This document shows, one piece after another, positions 14,371-20,780 of a DNA stretch of 23,803 nt. How positions within the stretch are numbered: position 1 is the stretch's first letter; each line of letters opens with the position of its first letter. The notes under the pieces are model-generated. The model did no database searches. It saw only the letters and a list, made by a program, of their open reading frames with translations, and was not told the origin of the DNA. The translations under genes were made by a program, and so were the position numbers. This stretch comes from CAYRVX01 sp964642165 (GTDB lineage Bacteria > Planctomycetota > Phycisphaerae > SM23-33), in assembly GCA_964642165.1 (NCBI GenBank), contig CAZXOC010000087.1, forward strand, positions 1-23,803. The letters are read 5' to 3'.

Positions 14371-17235
14371 TCATCGCTCTCGCCTTTCGCCTTCCCGGCG
14401 CCTCGGCCCACCGGGGCGCCTCTCGCCTCGGCCCCGGCGGCCGCCTCGGTCATCCCGCCCGCCTTGCCCGCCGCCCGGACGGGCCGGGCCGAGGCGGCTC
14501 TCGGCGGAGGCGCTGTAGCGGCTCTGCCCGGCCTTCGAGGCGGGCAGCTCGACCGGACCGCCCGGCGTCAGGTCCCGCCCGGCCAAGCCGGGATAGTCCG
14601 CCGCGTACCGGTGGATCTTGAACACGGCGTTCCAAGCGTGGCCGCGATGGTCGCTGCCGGCCTTCTCGCCCTGGGCCAGCGGCCCGTCGCGGACGACGGG
14701 GCAGACGTACTTCCACACGGTCTCCCCGCCCGGCGTGACCTCAAAGAAGTTCCCGCCCGTCCCGTCGCAGATCAAGGTGTTGCCGTTCGGCAGCCGCTGG
14801 GCGCCGCTGATCGCCTCGGCGTAGAAGTCCGCGCGGTTCGCGGCGGCGTAGGTCCACTTGGGCTTCGCCGGGGCGTACGCCCCGCCGGCGGCCAGGGCGT
14901 ATCGCCCCCGCTCGTCCACGGGCGGAACGATCTCGTCGACCGACGAGTAGCCTCCGCCGCGGCCGCGGCGGCCCCCGTCGCGCGCGCCGCCCGGACCGGC
15001 TACGCGATTCAGCCCGTTGTTGAAGATCAGGATGTTCCCCGCGCCGGGGCAGCCGGCCGGGATCCACTGGGCGTCGTGCTGCTGGAAGAGCGTTTGGTCT
15101 CGCGAACTCCCCGACCCGTACGCCGCCGGGTTGCCCCAGCGATACAGCAGATCGCCCCCCTTGCCGTACTTGCCGCCCGTGCGCCCGGCCCCTTCCTTCG
15201 TCGTCGTGCTGTGGTCGATCACCCACAACTCGCTGCACCCGCGGACGCTGAGGATGACCTGGTCGAGCTTGGCGTTGTAGGCGGTCGAGTTCATGTGGTT
15301 CCAGAACGCCCGCGCGCCCCGGCCGTTGCACTGCGTGTCGATCCGCTCGGGGTGCTTCGACGGATCGCCGTAGTTCGCCTTCGAACGGTCCTCGTCCTGG
15401 ATCAGGTGGTCCCAGACGTGCCACTCCCAGACGACCTCGCCGCTCTTGGGGCCGGTCTTCTTGATCTCCACGACGTAGTCCGGCAGGAGGTAGCCGTCCC
15501 GCAGGTCGCGGGGCTGGAAGCCGGCCGCGATGCACTCGGCCTGCGTCTTCTTCTCCACGGCCAGCATCAGGATGTTCCCGTTCGGCAGCGGCTGGATGTC
15601 GTGGTGCTGGGCGTACGTGTCCGTGCGGTAGTCGAATTCCCACACGAGGTTGCCGCCCCAATCGTACTCCTCGACGCGGCCGCCCTCGCCCCCGCCGGTC
15701 CCGAGGCGGTGTTTGATGAAGCAGCACCGAAGCAGGTTCCCGTTGGGCAGCAGGTAGACGCTCTGGCCGGGCTCGTACTTGCTCTTCGTCCAGGANNNNN
15801 NNNNNNNNNNNNNNNNNNNNNNNNNNNNNNNNNNNNNNNNNNNNNNNNNNNNNNNNNNNNNNNNNNNNNNNNNNNNNNNNNNNNNNNNNNNNNNNCGGAA
15901 GTACGCCAGGTTGCGGTTCGCCACGCGGGAGTGGCCGTACTCCCCGTTGTACCAGTTGCCTCCGCGGAGTACGTGATAGGTCCTGCCGTCCGGCGCCCGG
16001 CTGGCCGCGGCGGGGCCCGTCGGGTTGTCCTTCGGGCTGGTGCGGTAGTACTCGCGGTTGTACCAGTCGTTGCACCATTCCCAGACGTTGCCCGCCACGT
16101 CGTACAGGCCGTAGCCGTTCGCCCCGTCGGCCGTCTGGTACGTCTCCCGCCGGCCGGGCCAGTTGAAATCGGCTTTGCGGTGCAGCTTGCCGTCGTAGAA
16201 GCCGACCGGCGTCGTCCACGGCAGCGGCCCCGCCTCGTACGGATCGCCGGATCTCGGCCAGTTGGCCCTGGCCAGGTCGGGCTCGTCGCCCCACGGGAAC
16301 AGGCAGTACGGCCCGTAACGGCCGCCGCGAGCGGCGTACTCCCACTCGGCCTCCGTGGGCAGGCGGAAGCCCTTCTTCGTGAAGTCGCACTTCCACGTGA
16401 CCGGGTCGTAGAGGGCCTGGTAGCCCTTCTGCTCGCCCAGCCAGTTACAGTACGCTGCCGCCCCGCACCACCGGATGCACACCGCGGGATGGTCCTCCTT
16501 GCCCTCGGCCACGGCGAACTTGCCCCCTTTCCACAGGATCCCGCCGGCCGGGTCGGACCGGTCGGTATCGCAGTAGACGTCCTGCGTGCCGGCTCGGAGG
16601 ACCCGGCCCTGCTTCACCTCGATCCGCTTCTGCGAGAGGGCCGCATTGAGGAACTCGCAGTACTGCCGGTTGGTCACCTCGGTGGCGGAGATATCGAACG
16701 GGTCGATGCGGACGGTGTGGACCGGCAGCTCATCGCTGCGGTGCTCTCCGCCGCCGGCGCCGTGATGATCGCCCATCTCAAACGTCCCGCCGGGAATCGC
16801 CACGAACCCCGGCACGGCGGACTTGGCGACGGGTCGAGCGCTTGCGGGGCGAGCCGCCTCCCGTTGGTCTCCAGCGGGCCGTTGCGGAGGTCGGCCGCCG
16901 CGATCTCGGCCTTCCCGTCGCCCCTCGCCGCCCCTGCCTTCGGCTGGACGCATCTCCTCGCGGCTGAGCTTGCCGTCGCCGTTCTTGTCGAGCTTCTTGA
17001 GCACGGCCGCCGCGCCCCGAATCTCCTCGGGAGACAGCTCCCCGTCGCCGTCGGCATCGATGGCGGCGACCACCGGGTTCCGCGACCGACGTGAGCCCGG
17101 GGCTCTCCACTCCGACGGTCTGTCGGGCCGCGATGGCCGGTCGGTCGGCCCTCCGAGGGCGGTCCCGGCCAAGACGCACAGGACGAATAACAGCCGGCCC
17201 ATCCGGCCGGATGTCGCACACCGTCGAGTCTTCAT
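14371..17235 (-). CDS. Exported fusion: EF-hand pair, FGE-like (SUMF1-type) domain and arylsulfotransferase-like propeller
   Basis: About 954 codons including an N gap. The start at 17235 has AAGGAG 6 bases upstream and a signal peptide (GRLLFVLCVLAGTALGG). EF-hands lie at about 54-70 (DADGDGELSPEEI) and 82-95 (DKNGDGKLSREEM), followed by an RG-rich linker. From about 138 to the gap lies an FGE-sulfatase domain (FVAIPGGTFEMGD, ATEVTNRQYCEF, FRLPTEAEWEYAARGG, YDVAGNVWEWCNDW, RGGNWYNGEYGHSR). True FGEs have catalytic cysteines just after RGG(S/N); here NWYNGEYG has none, so formylglycine synthesis is doubtful. After the gap an ASST-like propeller resumes (LLPNGNLLR, YAQHHDIQPLPNGN, FWNHMNS, QQHDAQWI, LPNGNTLIC). 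The C-terminus is RG-rich. It is the first gene of the operon, and its stop lies 24 bases before the next start. Confidence 0.9.
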   Translation of the reverse strand: MKTRRCATSGRMGRLLFVLCVLAGTALGGPTDRPSRPDRPSEWRAPGSRRSRNPVVAAIDADGDGELSPEEIRGAAAVLKKLDKNGDGKLSREEMRPAEGRGGEGRREGRDRGGRPPQRPAGDQREAARPASARPVAKSAVPGFVAIPGGTFEMGDHHGAGGGEHRSDELPVHTVRIDPFDISATEVTNRQYCEFLNAALSQKRIEVKQGRVLRAGTQDVYCDTDRSDPAGGILWKGGKFAVAEGKEDHPAVCIRWCGAAAYCNWLGEQKGYQALYDPVTWKCDFTKKGFRLPTEAEWEYAARGGRYGPYCLFPWGDEPDLARANWPRSGDPYEAGPLPWTTPVGFYDGKLHRKADFNWPGRRETYQTADGANGYGLYDVAGNVWEWCNDWYNREYYRTSPKDNPTGPAAASRAPDGRTYHVLRGGNWYNGEYGHSRVANRNLAYFXXXXXXXXXXXXXXXXXXXXXXXXXXXXXXXXXXSWTKSKYEPGQSVYLLPNGNLLRCCFIKHRLGTGGGEGGRVEEYDWGGNLVWEFDYRTDTYAQHHDIQPLPNGNILMLAVEKKTQAECIAAGFQPRDLRDGYLLPDYVVEIKKTGPKSGEVVWEWHVWDHLIQDEDRSKANYGDPSKHPERIDTQCNGRGARAFWNHMNSTAYNAKLDQVILSVRGCSELWVIDHSTTTKEGAGRTGGKYGKGGDLLYRWGNPAAYGSGSSRDQTLFQQHDAQWIPAGCPGAGNILIFNNGLNRVAGPGGARDGGRRGRGGGYSSVDEIVPPVDERGRYALAAGGAYAPAKPKWTYAAANRADFYAEAISGAQRLPNGNTLICDGTGGNFFEVTPGGETVWKYVCPVVRDGPLAQGEKAGSDHRGHAWNAVFKIHRYAADYPGLAGRDLTPGGPVELPASKAGQSRYSASAESRLGPARPGGGQGGRDDRGGRRGRGERRPGGPRRREGERRER
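15796..15895. other. Assembly gap (100 N) at the FGE-like/arylsulfotransferase-like junction
   Basis: This is the standard 100-N placeholder. It replaces the end of the FGE-like domain and the first blades of the propeller, which would normally need more than 33 residues. The true gap is therefore probably longer than 100 bases, and it remains formally possible that two genes are joined artificially. Confidence 0.97.
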
Positions 17236-17302
17236 GGCTGCTCCTTCCACAGCACCGACTTCAGGGCACCTTCGTGTGTTGTTGTCCAACGCCAGCCGGT
17301 CT

Positions 17303-17390
17303 GGGGACAAGAAAGCTCTCAAGCTGCGATCGAAACCGATTCGCCGAAGTCCCGGATTCTCTTGTCCCCTCCGAGACGGCATGGGGACAA
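17303..17390. promoter_or_regulatory. Divergent regulatory region with TTGTCCCC/GGGGACAA octamers
   Basis: Between the divergent starts at 17235 and 17437, the octamer GGGGACAA occurs at 17303-17310 and 17383-17390 and its complement TTGTCCCC at 17362-17369. The last two form a perfect 8-base inverted repeat whose arms start 21 bases apart, two turns of the helix. Partial copies occur at 17282-17289 (TTGTCCAA) and 17402-17407 (GGGGAC). This is the arrangement of a dimeric regulator site or of -35 elements read by the adjacent ECF sigma factor. No standard TTGACA/TATAAT promoter is visible in the 200 bases. Confidence 0.55.
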
Positions 17391-17436
17391 TACTCAAGGC
17401 AGGGGACGTGCCCGACGTCCCGGACATCCCGCGGAG

Positions 17437-17991
17437 ATGGACGCAGAAGCCCAAAAGATCGACGCCCACGCCGTCTTCGAGATCCTCGTCCGCGAGAACG
17501 CGGCGATGCTGAGGACGTATCTGCGCGCGGCCGTGCGCGATGCCGCCGACGTGGACGACCTGTTCCAGGAGGCCATGATCGTGGCGTGGCGAAGGCTCGA
17601 CGAGTTCGATCGGTCCCGCCCGTTCGGGCCCTGGCTTCGAGGCATCGCGGGCAGGCTCGTCATGGCGCACTTCCGCAAGGCGCCGCGGCGCGGGATGCTC
17701 TGGGACGAGAGCCTTCTGGAGCACCTGGACCGACGGGTCCAGCACATTGCCGACCGCCCGGGCGACACGTGGGACGACAAGATCGAGGCACTCCAGGAAT
17801 GCATCCGGGCTCTGCCCGATCACTACCGCGAGACGATTCGCCACCGGTACATCGAGGACGAGCCGGCCGCCCGGGTCGCCGCGGGTCTCAAGCTCTCCCT
17901 GGAGACGGTCAAGAAGCGGTTGCAGCGGGCGAGGGCTCGGCTGCTCGACTGCCTCCAACGCAAAGGCGTCGTGGCGGAGGTCGACGGATGA
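17437..17991 (+). CDS. ECF-type RNA polymerase sigma factor
   Basis: 184 residues from the ATG at 17437, typical ECF length. Region 2 is visible as AAVRDAADVDDLFQEAMIVAW and RPFGPWLRGIAGRLVMAHFRK (core binding, -10 recognition). Region 4 is ALPDHYRETIRHRYIEDEPAARVA followed by LSLETVKKRLQRARARL (the -35-reading helix-turn-helix). The pattern matches the sigma factor family common in planctomycetes. The start codon has a GCGGAG directly abutting it, which is too close to be ideal; the frame is open back to a TTG at 17362. Its stop overlaps the start of the next gene (ATGA), so the pair is co-translated. It is divergent from the exported-enzyme operon, and repeated octamers lie between them, which suggests it controls that operon. 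Confidence 0.95.
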   Translation: MDAEAQKIDAHAVFEILVRENAAMLRTYLRAAVRDAADVDDLFQEAMIVAWRRLDEFDRSRPFGPWLRGIAGRLVMAHFRKAPRRGMLWDESLLEHLDRRVQHIADRPGDTWDDKIEALQECIRALPDHYRETIRHRYIEDEPAARVAAGLKLSLETVKKRLQRARARLLDCLQRKGVVAEVDG

Positions 17992-19049
17992 CCGTGCCCG
18001 AACACCCCTCGTCGCAAGAGACTGCCGACCGTCTGGTCGGCGAATGGCTCGACTCCGATCCGGTTCCCAGCGGTCGCGGCGCGGCCGGCAATCAGGGAGA
18101 TGCGCCAAGCGCCGCACAACGCCGCCGCGTGGCGGACCTGCAACTCGTCCATTCGCTCCTGGTGCACGCGTACGACCGCGACGAGGCCGGCCGCGAGCGG
18201 AAGATACAGCAGGTCATGCGACGAGTCCGAGCGGAAGGCGGCCTGGCGACAGACCGGCCTGCCGCCAGCCCGTCGCGCCGCGCGGCTCGCCGGCTGGTGC
18301 CTTGGTCCGTCGGCGTAGCTGCCGCCATCCTGCTTGCCGTCTCCCTGCTCCCCCTGTTGTCGCCCAATCCCGCAACGGCGGCGCTCGACCGGATGATTGC
18401 CGCCGTCGAGCAGGCCGGCGACCGAACGTACTCCATCCGGATGTGGGACCGGAAACCCAGGGCCGGGCGGCATCAACGCCGCCCGCGGGGAGCGCCCGAC
18501 CCCAGGAAGGCGAAGCTCGACGGAGCGAGGCTGTACCTTCGCGGCCGGAACATGTTCGTCCTGGAGCGGCCGGCTTCCGCCGGCAGAACGGTCCTGAACG
18601 GTCTCGACGGCAGGCAGAGCTGGCTCATCCGCCCCAGGAAGCCCGTTCTCGTGAGCGACGATCCCAGCCGCTTCCGTATCCCAATGCCCGAGGAGCTGGC
18701 CGACATGCTGTCGCTTGATATCGGTACCACGCTACGACGTATACGTGACGGGTATGACGTCAAGCACCTTGGGGACGATTCGCTCGGCGACAGCACTGAC
18801 CGGGCCTGCACCCATCTTCGCGCGGAGAAGCAAGACCGCCACGCCCGCGGGCCGAAGGTCATCGAGATCTGGTCGCATCCGGATTCCGGCCTGCTGAGGC
18901 GGATCGTGTTCGAGAACGTCAAGGTGCAGGGCCGGCTCACTCCGAGCCATATCGCGATCGATCTGCTAAGCGATCGGCCTCTGCCCGTCGACTGGTTCAC
19001 ACACTCGGCTCACCACCCGCCCGACGCTTCTGTCGAGAAGGCGCTCTGA
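17988..19049 (+). CDS. Single-pass membrane protein, probable anti-sigma factor with extracytoplasmic sensor domain
   Basis: 353 residues. The ATG at 17988 overlaps the sigma factor stop by four bases. The N-terminal ~100 residues are charged and cytoplasmic, with a helical segment (VADLQLVHSLLVHAY then ERKIQQVMRRV), and could clamp the sigma factor. One hydrophobic segment (VPWSVGVAAAILLAVSLLPLL, about 105-125) crosses the membrane. The rest contains beta-rich stretches with TYSIRMWD, LDGARLYLRG, RQSWLIRP, KVIEIWSHPDSGLLRRI and NVKVQG, reminiscent of LolA/LolB-like or outer-membrane-lipoprotein-sorting folds found in planctomycete sigma-factor partners. No zinc-binding H-x3-C-x2-C motif is seen, so it is not a classical ZAS-type anti-sigma factor. 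Role is inferred from the operon and topology. Confidence 0.75.
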   Translation: MTVPEHPSSQETADRLVGEWLDSDPVPSGRGAAGNQGDAPSAAQRRRVADLQLVHSLLVHAYDRDEAGRERKIQQVMRRVRAEGGLATDRPAASPSRRAARRLVPWSVGVAAAILLAVSLLPLLSPNPATAALDRMIAAVEQAGDRTYSIRMWDRKPRAGRHQRRPRGAPDPRKAKLDGARLYLRGRNMFVLERPASAGRTVLNGLDGRQSWLIRPRKPVLVSDDPSRFRIPMPEELADMLSLDIGTTLRRIRDGYDVKHLGDDSLGDSTDRACTHLRAEKQDRHARGPKVIEIWSHPDSGLLRRIVFENVKVQGRLTPSHIAIDLLSDRPLPVDWFTHSAHHPPDASVEKAL

Positions 19050-19202
19050 AGCCGCTGCCTGTGAGGGCGGTGGCCCGAAAGCCCCCTCGCAACTCGAATC
19101 AGCATGGGGGGACGGGCCAAGCCACAGCAGTGCGCCCCAGCGTTGGTAGCTGGTTGCTGACCGTCCGGCCCGACGACACAACCAGCCAGGCAGGAAAGGC
19201 CT

Positions 19203-19252
19203 ACAGCGGGCGAAGGGACTCGAACCCTCAACAACCAGCTTGGAAGGCTGGC
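19203..19252 (-). repeat. Right direct repeat: 3' fragment of tRNA-Gly(UCC), possible att site
   Basis: The first 42 bases (19203-19244) are identical to 8042-8083. This copy extends further into the tRNA and includes the whole anticodon arm on the minus strand: stem CCAGC, loop CTTCCAA with anticodon UCC, stem GCTGG. Beyond it a GGTTAGAGC, like a D-arm 3' half, is displaced by 8 extra bases, and there is no 5' acceptor strand able to pair with CGCCCGC. It is therefore not an intact tRNA. Bases 19050-19202 upstream hold no recognisable gene. Confidence 0.85.
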
Positions 19253-19272
19253 GAGAGACAGCTCTAACCACC

Positions 19273-19374
19273 ATGGTTCGGGGGAAGTTCCAGGCCGGTG
19301 TGCGACCGCTTGCACCAACGCTTGCACCGGCGAGACCGAAAGGGGGCCAAATCGAGCGGATCGACTGGAAGTGA
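19273..19374 (+). CDS. Small ORF, 33 residues, unknown function
   Basis: ATG at 19273 to TGA at 19372-19374. The peptide is basic and Pro-rich (RPLAPTLAPARPKGG). Its stop overlaps a GTG start of the next ORF (GTGA). It begins 20 bases beyond the tRNA fragment and contains a short direct repeat CGCTTGCACC. No ribosome site is obvious. It may be a real leader peptide or a chance frame. Confidence 0.3.
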   Translation: MVRGKFQAGVRPLAPTLAPARPKGGQIERIDWK

Positions 19375-19502
19375 TCGCAGACTTGCTAGTCGATCTGCCG
19401 CCTGCCGTGCGGGCCCAGTTGCTGGACGAGCTTCCGCCGTCCGACCGTGTGGCGATCGCTCGGCTCCTCATCGCAGAACGCGACAAGGAGAGGAAACGAT
19501 GA
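19371..19502 (+). CDS. Small hypothetical protein, 43 residues
   Basis: GTG start at 19371, overlapping the preceding TGA; its own stop overlaps the next ATG (ATGA). The product is helical and amphipathic: IADLLVDLPPAVRAQLLDEL followed by PPSDRVAIARLLIAERDKER. The regular Leu spacing and two PP breaks suggest two or three helices, as in small antitoxin-like or regulatory peptides, though no family is recognised. The frame is open further upstream without an ATG, so it could also be the tail of a truncated gene at the tRNA junction. Confidence 0.5.
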   Translation: MIADLLVDLPPAVRAQLLDELPPSDRVAIARLLIAERDKERKR

Positions 19503-20140
19503 GCACCGGCGCAGGAAGCACCCAGAACCGCCGAGACGGGCGTTTCTCGCCGCCAGGAGCGACGATCCGCGCGGTGGAAGATCAGTTGACCGGCCGAGAC
19601 CTGAACCGCCACGGAGCCGGCAGAATGCCGCCCGGCGCCACGGCACACCGATTCACTCAGACAGCCCAGCAAGGGGTAGGGAGAAGTGACATGATTGCCT
19701 ACAGCGGTTTCGGAGGTCGCCGGGATCTCAGGGCCTTCCAACGGCTGGAGAGCTTGGTCCTGCGGGAGACGGACCCGGACACGTGGAATAGGATCGTCTT
19801 GGCCGAGGCGCTGGGCATGCTGAAGCGCCTTGAGGCAGCCGAGGATGGAGACAGCGACGAGCACACCAGCGCCCTCGTCGACATGTACCGGCTGGCGTAC
19901 CGGGCGAGGGTCTGGCGGCTGCCGAAGGAGTACTTCTTCTGGCTGCTCGTGGCGCGGCTGCACGTCGAGGCTCACGTGGCTCCCGACGCCCTGCTCGAGC
20001 AGGAGGAGTACCTGGGACCCCTGTGGCGGCGCCTGGAGGCGATCCGGGCACGGCATGGCTGGCCGGATAAGGACAATGGCGGAGATGAGTGGGACCCCGA
20101 AGAACACCTCGACCAACTGCCTGAGGACTACGTCGCCTGA
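19499..20140 (+). CDS. Hypothetical protein, 213 residues (alternative start 19691, 149 residues)
   Basis: ATG at 19499 follows AAGGAGAGG by about 8 bases and overlaps the previous stop. An ATG at 19691 (MIAYSGFGGRRDL) also has a good GGTAGGGAG site. The first 64 residues are low-complexity and polar, so the shorter form may be the folded product. That part is helical and acidic: LRAFQRLESLVLRETD, NRIVLAEALGMLKRLEAAED, ALVDMYRLAYRARVWRLPKEYFF, LEQEEYLGPLWRRLEAIRARHGW. The C-terminus is Asp/Glu rich (DNGGDEWDPEEHLDQLPEDY). It has no membrane segment, cysteine pair or known catalytic motif. It resembles accessory proteins of mobile elements only in general character; family unknown. Confidence 0.6.
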   Translation: MSTGAGSTQNRRDGRFSPPGATIRAVEDQLTGRDLNRHGAGRMPPGATAHRFTQTAQQGVGRSDMIAYSGFGGRRDLRAFQRLESLVLRETDPDTWNRIVLAEALGMLKRLEAAEDGDSDEHTSALVDMYRLAYRARVWRLPKEYFFWLLVARLHVEAHVAPDALLEQEEYLGPLWRRLEAIRARHGWPDKDNGGDEWDPEEHLDQLPEDYVA

Positions 20141-20170
20141 TCTGACGAGTTCGGACGCGTTGCCGCCCAG

Positions 20171-20314
20171 ATGGAGAAGGCTGCATTCCGCGCCGTCTGC
20201 GACAGGCATGGCGTTCCCGAGATCGCCGACCTCAAGGAGCAGGACACCGTCGAGTTCGAGCGCCGCTGCAAGGTCGGCTACGAGTGTGCCCAAGACGTGG
20301 GGCTGGAACCGTGA
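20171..20314 (+). CDS. Small hypothetical protein, 47 residues
   Basis: ATG at 20171 to TGA at 20312-20314, in the same frame as the previous gene and 30 bases after its TGA, with the intervening codons open. The product reads MEKAAFRAVCDRHGVPEIA, then FERRCKVGYECAQDVGL, with three Cys and one His. It could be a separate coupled gene or the cut-off C-terminus of the upstream protein after a nonsense mutation. No ribosome site is evident, which favours the second view slightly. Confidence 0.4.
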   Translation: MEKAAFRAVCDRHGVPEIADLKEQDTVEFERRCKVGYECAQDVGLEP

Positions 20315-20337
20315 CTCACGGTCCTGCAGAGACCTGA

Positions 20338-20529
20338 GCGGGGTTTCGGGTTCCGCATGACAGCGCGCGAGGGAAGAGGCAGATCAGCTGTCGCAGCCTT
20401 GAACCGATCCTGCAAGGGTCCGTCCGTGAGCTGCTCCAGCCTGACCTTCAGCTTGCTTTCTCGCAGCAGCTTATGGCCGACTTGGTGCCTCAGTCCGGGC
20501 CCCCCTTGCCCTCCTATGTCTGGGTCTGA
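20338..20529 (+). other. Open frame without start codon, possible gene remnant
   Basis: Most of the 466 bases between 20315 and 20780 lack a gene. One plus-strand frame, open from 20338 to TGA at 20527-20529, has protein-like composition in its second half (LEPILQGSVRELLQPDLQ, then LAFSQQLMADLVPQ) but no usable start. It may be the tail of a degraded gene. It is recorded only because the neighbouring frames look much less protein-like. Confidence 0.25.
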
Positions 20530-20620
20530 GGACGGCCGCAGTAGGTCGGCGCGGGCTCATCGCATGCCCCCTTCGCGAAGAGGCCCGGGCGATGGCCCCG
20601 GTCTCTCGACGCAGCGGAGA

Positions 20621-20730
20621 CACTGGCCCGCGATGCAGTGCCACGCAGGGACGTTGCAGGGACGTCGCGGTGCCATCGGGCCTCGGTGCAGGGACACTTG
20701 CGGCGACATAGGGCCACGATGCAGTGCTAT
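20621..20730. repeat. Short degenerate GC-rich repeat cluster
   Basis: Three related ~20-base cores occur: CACTGGCCCGCGATGCAGTG (20621), CATCGGGCCTCGGTGCAGGG (20674) and CATAGGGCCACGATGCAGTG (20707). Between the first and second, GCAGGGACGT is duplicated. Unit spacing is irregular (53 and 33 bases). The cluster lies between convergent genes and next to the end of the large right-hand gene. It may be an intergenic repeat family. There are no regular spacers. Confidence 0.5.
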
Positions 20731-20780
20731 GGGTACCGTCGTTGCGGATTCTCCCACCCGGATCCACTGGTATCCCGTTC

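Noticed and set aside
11072..17094. Two long plus-strand open frames opposite the ASST/SMP-30 and FGE/ASST genes
   Set aside because: Both are antisense to genes with clear signal peptides, domains and ribosome sites; their own products show no motif.
17236..18117. Upstream extension of the FGE/ASST gene across the sigma factor region
   Set aside because: The extension is antisense to a clear ECF sigma factor, and the start at 17235 has a strong ribosome site followed by a signal peptide.
19200..19290. Intact tRNA-Gly gene
   Set aside because: The 3' half is perfect but no 5' acceptor strand pairs with CGCCCGC, and the D-arm region carries about 8 extra bases, so it cannot fold as a normal tRNA.
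19010..20293. Long minus-strand open frame across the right tRNA fragment
   Set aside because: It reads through tRNA-derived sequence (RVRVPSPA is a known by-product of translating tRNA ends) and opposes better plus-strand frames.
20621..20730. CRISPR array
   Set aside because: The cores are degenerate, unevenly spaced (53 and 33 bases) and without distinct spacers or cas genes nearby.
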